NCBI GenBank assembly: GCA_019096065.1
Contig: JAGUCH010000002.1
Span: forward strand, 16,132,501 to 16,196,500
From: Paracyclopina nana
Taxonomy: Eukaryota > Arthropoda > Copepoda > Cyclopoida > Cyclopettidae
Length of the DNA stretch: 64,000 nucleotides
Reading direction: 5' to 3'
The notes under the pieces were generated by a model. The model worked only from the letters and a program-made list of their open reading frames with translations, ran no database searches and was not told where the DNA came from. Shown here piece by piece: positions 58,577 through 64,000 of this stretch (its first letter is position 1; every line of letters starts with the position of its first letter). The translations under genes and the position numbers were made by a program.

Positions 58577-60463
58577 TTATACTAACGTCGCGCCTCCCAG
58601 GCCACTCATTCGCACAGTAAGGCGCTGATTTTGGTCAGCATCTTTCTTGCGATCTCCTCTATTGTAGCGAAGCCGTGAGCGGGACGTATTAGGTCTCACA
58701 TAGCCTCCATCATCATAACATCGGCTGCATACTCGCCACCTTTTCCAAATCAATATGCCCATACACGTGAATCCCAGTGCTGCAGACAATAGGCTCACCG
58801 TCAGGATTATTTCCCAATTATTGAATAAACCTCCACGTTCATCTTCAGGGAATTTTGTAAAGAACTTCACCATATCACTTTCCCAAGGAGAGTCCTCGTA
58901 TCCAGTACTTTGAGTTCCAAGGGAAACCTTACAATTGCTAAGGATCTGATAGGATCCTGGTTCCAATACCATCGAGTTCTTGAAGTCATTTAAACAAGTC
59001 CTATTAATCATTGCACTTGAGACCAAATTTAAGAACCCTTTATAATTAGCACATCCCACATCAGTGAGCGTGTTAGTTTTAAGTGGCTCTAATTCACAGG
59101 CGTCAAAAGGGTCACCCAGAGCTAGCCCTAAAAGTACTTTAGCACAGTGTTGGACTCCTTCTGTCAAGTCAAAGTCCTTGTTTTCACACACGGTTAAATT
59201 ATGGTCATGAACGAAGCAATCACTATAGATGGGTATTTCCCGAGACACAAACACTAGATCATTTCGGCGGGTCAAATACCTATCATGCAGTAAGAATCCG
59301 TTTTTGCTTCGTGACACAATATGATATGTGACCTCAGGGGTAGGGTCCATTTCTTTATACCCAACTATTCCCTGAGTGACAAAGTCTCCACTCTGCTCAG
59401 TGTTCGCCAAAGGTTCATAAACATTAGTAATGGTGGCCGCATTTCTGTCACTATTATGCGCCAGAGTTGGTATGCTGAACCGTGTGCCTGCCTGTCCAAA
59501 ATTTCTGGCAAATTGCACAACTGTGTCAGCATATGACAATACTTGCTGCAGATCATTTGGTATTAATCCAGACTTCAAAAAGACCTTGCTAAAACCTTTC
59601 AGTAGTCGAAAGGCCAAAGAAACTTTCGGTGGTACTCTCAGTGGAGTGGTATTTGCTATCATGCCATCGGTGAATTTTGTCGATTTACCTGATTCTGCTA
59701 GGGCCATCACGGCGTTGTAGGCCTTTTCAAGGAAGCTTTTCCTCCCAGACAATTCAGATTTGACAAAGTCCTTATGGGTGATGACAAAGTCATTTTGGAC
59801 ACATATCGTTGCCTTCCCATCACTGTGTGGTGCATGGGCTTTAACTGACGTCATGGTCCTCGGCCCTTGTCCCACAGTGAAATACCCCGTGATACACGGG
59901 TAACCTGCAATTATCTCATCGTCCGGTTTTTTCTCATACCCCACTTGAGGAAATGTGGTTTTCCCATCCAAGGACATAGGTACCTCATTGACAATCCGAA
60001 ACTTTACACATAAAGTTACCTTAGTGGCAAGAGGGCTTTCCTTTGCCGTATAACGTAATAGTTCTAGAAAAACGTCCATGTCTTCATAAGTTTTAGGGGC
60101 AAATGGTACAAACCCTTGACGTTTGGAACAAGCTTTGTCGATGGTGTTAGGGGTACTCTCTTCGCCAACTGCCAACATATTCCCAATATGGACCAAGTCC
60201 TCCTTGTCCTTAACTTCTTTTACCACGGTGTCAATATTATTCAGGACGCCAATTGTTGATTGCAAAAGGCCACTGTAATCCTTCGTATCTAACACCATAG
60301 CCTTTTTCACCATTCTAGGATGATGGACCACTCGAACTGGAACTAGGGCATGTCCGGAATGGCAAAGTGCCTCATCCAGTACGAACTGAGTGTTTGGGTA
60401 GTTGGACAGGCCCCAAGTGCCAGATCCCAAAAGGGTGAGTATGAAGACCAATTCAAACGACAT
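58577..60463 (-). CDS. Envelope-like type I membrane glycoprotein of unknown family
   Basis: Intronless, 628 aa. Residues 1-19 form a signal peptide (MSFELVFILTLLGSGTWG); a large ectodomain follows with about a dozen cysteines and N-glycosylation sites (NTT, NLT, NRT). One membrane segment (WEIILTVSLLSAALGFTCMG) lies near residue 550, then a ~55-residue Arg-rich cytoplasmic tail. The layout is that of viral or retroelement envelope proteins; the cysteine-rich C-terminal half loosely recalls retroelement/baculovirus F-type envelopes, but I cannot confirm it. The gene is intact, with no stops or frameshifts. A TATA-like box lies 58 bp upstream. It could equally be a host surface receptor. No polymerase or integrase gene accompanies it in this window. 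Confidence 0.6.
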   Translation of the reverse strand: MSFELVFILTLLGSGTWGLSNYPNTQFVLDEALCHSGHALVPVRVVHHPRMVKKAMVLDTKDYSGLLQSTIGVLNNIDTVVKEVKDKEDLVHIGNMLAVGEESTPNTIDKACSKRQGFVPFAPKTYEDMDVFLELLRYTAKESPLATKVTLCVKFRIVNEVPMSLDGKTTFPQVGYEKKPDDEIIAGYPCITGYFTVGQGPRTMTSVKAHAPHSDGKATICVQNDFVITHKDFVKSELSGRKSFLEKAYNAVMALAESGKSTKFTDGMIANTTPLRVPPKVSLAFRLLKGFSKVFLKSGLIPNDLQQVLSYADTVVQFARNFGQAGTRFSIPTLAHNSDRNAATITNVYEPLANTEQSGDFVTQGIVGYKEMDPTPEVTYHIVSRSKNGFLLHDRYLTRRNDLVFVSREIPIYSDCFVHDHNLTVCENKDFDLTEGVQHCAKVLLGLALGDPFDACELEPLKTNTLTDVGCANYKGFLNLVSSAMINRTCLNDFKNSMVLEPGSYQILSNCKVSLGTQSTGYEDSPWESDMVKFFTKFPEDERGGLFNNWEIILTVSLLSAALGFTCMGILIWKRWRVCSRCYDDGGYVRPNTSRSRLRYNRGDRKKDADQNQRLTVRMSGLGGATLV

Positions 60464-60520
60464 CTTACCAGCACAAATTCTGATCAGAAACTATATGGGC
60501 CCCAAGACCGCTAACTTTCC

Positions 60521-60527
60521 TTATAAA
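60521..60527 (-). promoter_or_regulatory. TATA-like box of the envelope-like gene
   Basis: On the minus strand the sequence reads gggtttataagga, placed 58-64 bp before the ATG at 60463, leaving room for a start site about 30 bp downstream and a ~30-nt leader. Confidence 0.45.
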
Positions 60528-60703
60528 CCCAGACAAGTGTGGGCACGCCACCTTACTATGTCTAGACACTCTTTGCTTTTTTCCATTGGTTTTTATTATC
60601 ATAGCATGTCGACATGTATGGTAAAAAGTTAAGAGTATTGGCCCACAACCAAGTATTTTATCAATATGTAGTACAATTCGATTCTGAAGGGTAATTTCAT
60701 TTT

Positions 60704-62002
60704 TTAGAACTGCCCGACAAATCCATTAATCGCCTCAGTGAATACCTTGATGTCGCTGGGGGTCATTTCCTCCATTTTAGTCTGGAGGAGATAGTTCACA
60801 CGCTCCTTATTCTTATCGACTTTGGAGCGCTTAGCGTGCAATATGTCTGGTCCATTCGTTCCTGCGCCAAAAGGGCGCCCGCGCGCTACATCGGCGTACA
60901 GTCTAGATCCTCGCCTTGGTTTTTGTTGCCAAGACTTCTCCACAAACGCGGCTAGTTTTTGGGGCCTGGCCCCGGCTGTGTACCTCACGCATTGCGGATA
61001 CGTTTCAATGGCTCGATCAACAAACTGGGCTACCATGGTAGGCAGGAGTGCGGTCATATCGATCTTCACGTCCAATTTTCGTGGTGCTTGGGCCACACCA
61101 TTGTTAAGGCAGGACGGCGGTCCCACATACAGTTGCAAGTAAGGTGACGTCAAATCATGGAACATCCGCGGATCCCAAAATGATGAGTCCAATGTTGGCA
61201 TGATCTGAATGCAGCCTCGCTTGGTATAATGTTTGGAGACTACTACAGGGAGTTGAGCTCCACCCTGTCCACGGATTCCATGAACATAATACCCAACAGC
61301 TGTTGGGCTCTGGACGGCAGACCAACTTCTGACATTGGCCAACTTATGGACATTCTCGTCATATTCCATCTTGTCAGGCAAATTGTAGACTGGTAGATTG
61401 TCTAGCATCGGAAATATAACAAGAAAATCGGGAATCTCTCCACCTTTACTCACTGGCTCGATAATCAATTCAATGCAGTCAAAGTTTTTCACCTTCAATG
61501 GCCTACGAGGCTCGGTCCGTTCATAGGGTTCTCCATTTATCCTAATCGTTAGGTCAAAAGGCACCTCCTTTCCAACAGTCATGACCTCTTTCGTAGCTAT
61601 CTTCAACAGGCTTGCATCATAATGCTGCTGTATAGTAGCTCTGGTCCGGCTCGCCTCCCTCGCATAGGCCTGTAGGCCCTCCATGTGGGGAGGCCCGATC
61701 AAATCCTCAAATGGCAATGGGTACCCCAAACTGGAGGATACCCTTTCCAATGGGACCTCGAGGGGTTCCTCTTGGTCCTGGTGTCTAGTCGTCTGATTCT
61801 GGGCTTGGTTCTCAATATTGACAGCAGGCATGTTGCGATCCATAACTGGCTCATCATCCTTTAGGAGCTCACTAACCTCTTGCTCGTTGAACTCTCCAGT
61901 CTTATCAGTCTCCATCATAGAGACCAATGCAGATTCTCCTTCCATGGATTCGGTGATCAGAGACATCCTTAGATTATCGAGGCTATTCAAGCTATCGCTC
62001 AT
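60704..62002 (-). CDS. Intronless gene for an acidic-N-terminus protein of unknown fold
   Basis: 432 aa from the ATG at 62002; the frame is open to an upstream ATG at 62080 (458 aa), but a TATAAAAA sequence lies between them, so the shorter form is preferred. I do not recognise the family. Residues ~1-95 are acidic and probably disordered (SLITESMEGESALV, EFNEQEVSELLKDDEP). The middle ~250 residues alternate charged and hydrophobic residues as in beta-rich proteins (VKNFDCIELIIEP, PDFLVIFPMLDNLPVYNLP, QLPVVVSKHY, PYLQLYVGPP). The C terminus has a basic patch (KPRRGSRLYADVARGR) and a helical end. No signal peptide or membrane segment. It is upstream of and co-oriented with the envelope-like gene (240-nt gap). 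A capsid, matrix or phosphoprotein role is conceivable but unproven. Confidence 0.6.
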   Translation of the reverse strand: MSDSLNSLDNLRMSLITESMEGESALVSMMETDKTGEFNEQEVSELLKDDEPVMDRNMPAVNIENQAQNQTTRHQDQEEPLEVPLERVSSSLGYPLPFEDLIGPPHMEGLQAYAREASRTRATIQQHYDASLLKIATKEVMTVGKEVPFDLTIRINGEPYERTEPRRPLKVKNFDCIELIIEPVSKGGEIPDFLVIFPMLDNLPVYNLPDKMEYDENVHKLANVRSWSAVQSPTAVGYYVHGIRGQGGAQLPVVVSKHYTKRGCIQIMPTLDSSFWDPRMFHDLTSPYLQLYVGPPSCLNNGVAQAPRKLDVKIDMTALLPTMVAQFVDRAIETYPQCVRYTAGARPQKLAAFVEKSWQQKPRRGSRLYADVARGRPFGAGTNGPDILHAKRSKVDKNKERVNYLLQTKMEEMTPSDIKVFTEAINGFVGQF

Positions 62003-62366
62003 TTCCAGACTGTTGCTGTAAGGCCGTAACCTGCCCTTTTTATACGCATCTTTACAGATATGCCCCACACTCTCGGGCATTTAAATGCGTGGGTTGTCCC
62101 TTTTAAAAAACCCAAGGTCATTTTTTGTCTAGGTAAAAAAGAACAAGGTAACAGGACTTATACCACTTCCTTATAAGATGGGTGCGTGCGCGCACGCTCA
62201 TCGTCGAGTTGCACGGACATTTTTGACTTCCTAGGTCGTGAAACGTAGCGAGGGTGCAACAGGCAGTTGCAACTCTCAGCTTTCACTTAATGTTAATCAT
62301 TCTCCCATCGGACTTCGTCCAAGCTGGTCACTTTTCAAGAGATATTCCAATCCCAATCAAATCGCG
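62003..62366. promoter_or_regulatory. Bidirectional promoter region with two TATA-like boxes
   Basis: Minus strand: gcgtataaaaaggg at about 62,037-62,047, 35-42 bp before the ATG at 62002. Plus strand: ttataag at 62,171-62,177, about 190 bp before the ATG at 62367. The same cttccttataa or ctttccttataa word, in plus-strand sense, occurs here and at 60,514-60,526. A short upstream ORF begins at ATG 62288 in the leader of the plus-strand gene. Confidence 0.45.
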
Positions 62367-63416
62367 ATGGTCATTTTGGCCTGGGTTTCTCTAACTCCAG
62401 AGGGCAGCTCTGCAGAGGCTCCCACGGAGGTTCCAATCCAGCCATCAACAGTGGATCCAGCGCTTGTGGATTCTCAAACCACGAGCCCAGTAGGTCCTAA
62501 TGTTGCTATTCCTGGGAGTGGCATTTCTGAAGCCGAGGGTGGACCTGGATTTGGCCCAGCTCCTGTCGACCCCTTTGAAGTGGAGGTGTTTGACCCCCGA
62601 GATTTAATGCCAGCTGTACCAAATGGTTATCGTCCCGTTGCCCCTCAGAGGGACTGGATCGATGAGGTTATCAATTATCACCGATACGGTGTAATGGGGT
62701 GGATCGGTCTTGGAGCCTCCATTGGGATGGCTTTGGTAAGTTCAACTTTATGGCTAGTTTTGCAACTATGGCCAAATTTTATTTACCACCTCTTCCTTAC
62801 AGATTTTGCTTGGCATGTTGGTGTACTTCTGCGTGTGGACATCACGATGGTGCCGTAGGTTCGTGGCCACGTTTCGAGCTATTCGTACGGAGTCAGCGGC
62901 TGCCAGTGGAGCCATGCAAATGCTTCCAACAAAGGCCCCATCTGAGCATGCAGCGGTATTTCACTGCTGTACACCAGAGGTCCGAGCTTTGCCACCAGCC
63001 CCGACTATGCGTGACCCTGATGTCCATTCGCTCCAAATGGCAATGGCTGCCATGGACCCCTATGGGACACTACGCCGGAATCCCAGCATCATGTCCGGGC
63101 TGGCCCACATCTATGACGTCCCTAATCCCAAGGGCTGGGTAAGGGCCTATCAATTTATGAACTGTAAACAGGTTACTCATGTACTCTTTTCCATGCACCT
63201 TTTCAGGTACCTGTTACTGAAGGGTGCGGACCACGGACTTTGAAGAGACGATCTCGCCGGGCTCGAGCCCGAGATAACCGTCGCTTGGATTCGGCAGCAG
63301 AGTCCATTCCGGACAAAGACGAAGTCAATGAGGCTGAACCTCTCTCAATCGCAGATGAGGACCAGGATTCAGCTGGATCAAAGGCTTCCCAAGACGTCAA
63401 CAGCGATGCCAACTAA
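62367..63416 (+). CDS. Spliced gene for a single-pass membrane protein of unknown family
   Basis: Exons 62367-62735, 62803-63138 and 63207-63416 with introns of 67 and 68 nt; phases agree, 304 aa. I do not recognise the family. A short hydrophobic N terminus (MVILAWVSL) may be part of a signal; then ~95 residues rich in Pro, Ser, Glu and Gly. A hydrophobic segment spanning the first splice junction (WIGLGASIGMALILLGMLVYF, about residues 112-132 in two parts) is the only membrane span, followed by basic WCRRF as expected for a cytosolic side. The tail has PP-rich LPPAP, a tyrosine motif HIYDVP, an Arg-rich LKRRSRRARARDNRR stretch and an acidic end. Divergent from the acidic-N-terminus gene. 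A polyadenylation signal is at 63,720. Confidence 0.6.
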
Positions 63417-63719
63417 GGATCGCCACGAACTTGCGAGACGAAGATCGCTCTCTTTTCGCACGTATTTAAGCGCATTTTCTGTAACTTTTGCACTTTGTCC
63501 TTCTTATCGCGTGCGAATTCTCACTTTATAACTTGCATTTCCCGCAGTCTTCGCGGACTTTTCCACTTTTTCGAGATCTCGCAAACTTTTCGAGGCCTCG
63601 CAGACTTGCAGACTTCAAAGCCGGCTTTTGGCAATTGCACTCGTCTTGTTTTTATTTTGATCTCAAAGCTTCCAATATACTCGAGTATATACTATAGTAC
63701 TTGTATTCTATATATATGT

Positions 63720-63725
63720 AATAAA
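63720..63725 (+). terminator. Polyadenylation signal AATAAA
   Basis: A canonical hexamer about 300 nt after the stop of the spliced membrane-protein gene, on the same strand. Confidence 0.5.
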
Positions 63726-63901
63726 GAATTCGAATTCAAGTGGGGTAGCAGGTATTAGCGAAGCCGTTACCTTCATCTAACAGCGCTCCCAGACTTCACG
63801 TAGAGGCGCGTAATAAAAAGAGGCTTTTTCACGTAAAATTTGGCCGATTTCAGACCGGATTTGTCTGGTAGCGCGCCTTGTTTACAAAAAAAGTCCAAAA
63901 C

Positions 63902-63928
63902 ATGGCGGGCTTCCTACACGGCTTGTTC
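63902..63928 (+). CDS. Possible first coding exon of a gene running off the right edge
   Basis: The sequence aaaacATGGCGGGC encodes MAGFLHGLF and is followed at once by a consensus donor gtaagt. Kozak context is good (purine at -3, G at +4). Only nine residues are visible, so the product cannot be named. Confidence 0.35.
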
Positions 63929-64000
63929 GTAAGTTTTTATTTCGATTAAAATCCGGTGAATCCTTTCGTTAAACTGTATCTTTTTCATTGGGAATGTAGA

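Noticed and set aside
62003-62080. N-terminal extension of the acidic protein to ATG 62080
   Set aside because: The extension contains a TATAAAAA box at the right distance from the ATG at 62002, so it is more likely promoter than coding.
55315-63416. Complete endogenous virus or LTR retrotransposon
   Set aside because: No reverse transcriptase, integrase, protease or RNA polymerase frame, no primer-binding site and no direct long terminal repeats were found; genes lie on both strands and one is spliced.

Overview
Eukaryotic (metazoan) nuclear DNA: nearly every recognisable gene is split by GT-AG introns, many only 50-100 nt long, and the proteins are animal-specific (NOX5-type oxidases, a Painless/TRPA-type channel, a Twist-type bHLH factor, a Ly6 protein, INTS3). 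The Painless-like channel, calcium-regulated NOX5 and compact introns suggest an arthropod, perhaps a crustacean; this is inference and the species is not recognised. Layout: 0.9-3.4 kb (-) fatty-acid transport protein/acyl-CoA synthetase. 4.9-5.4 kb non-autonomous hAT-like transposon with a perfect 8-bp target duplication. 5.6-6.9 kb (+) tail-anchored VAP-like MSP-domain protein. 6.9-15.1 kb no supported gene; it holds a near-perfect 62-bp-arm hairpin and several repeats. 15.1-24.9 and 25.7-32.7 kb (+) two head-to-tail NOX5-like NADPH oxidase genes whose introns are packed with palindromic MITEs and foldback elements; one intron carries an inverted copy of the other gene's exon end. 32.8-36.0 kb (+) Painless-like TRP channel. 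36.2-39.8 kb (+) carnitine O-acetyltransferase. 39.9-43.6 kb (-) INTS3, divergent from CDK5RAP3 (44.5-46.0 kb, +), which ends 41 nt from the stop of a convergent Ly6/three-finger GPI-protein gene (48.0-46.1 kb, -). 49.7-50.6 kb (+) Twist-like factor. 52.1-50.7 kb (-) TRIP13/PCH2 ATPase with an apparent one-base frameshift, divergent from NAA50 (52.6-53.1 kb, +). 53.2-54.5 kb (+) ZDHHC3/7 palmitoyltransferase. The last 9 kb (55.3-63.4 kb) is the least explained: a spliced orphan gene, then two intronless minus-strand genes (an envelope-like type I membrane glycoprotein and an acidic-N-terminus protein of unknown fold), each behind a TATA-like box, then a divergent spliced gene for a single-pass membrane protein with a basic tail. 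No reverse transcriptase, integrase or viral polymerase is visible in the window, so a viral or retroelement origin is only a hypothesis. The first exon of another gene may start at 63.9 kb. Functionally, the NOX5 and TRP genes belong to calcium/redox signalling, FATP and CRAT to fatty-acid/acyl-carnitine metabolism, INTS3 to small nuclear RNA and DNA-damage biology, and CDK5RAP3 to the UFMylation system; nothing suggests an operon-like functional unit. Exon boundaries come from reading splice sites and checking that phases agree; UTRs were not determined.
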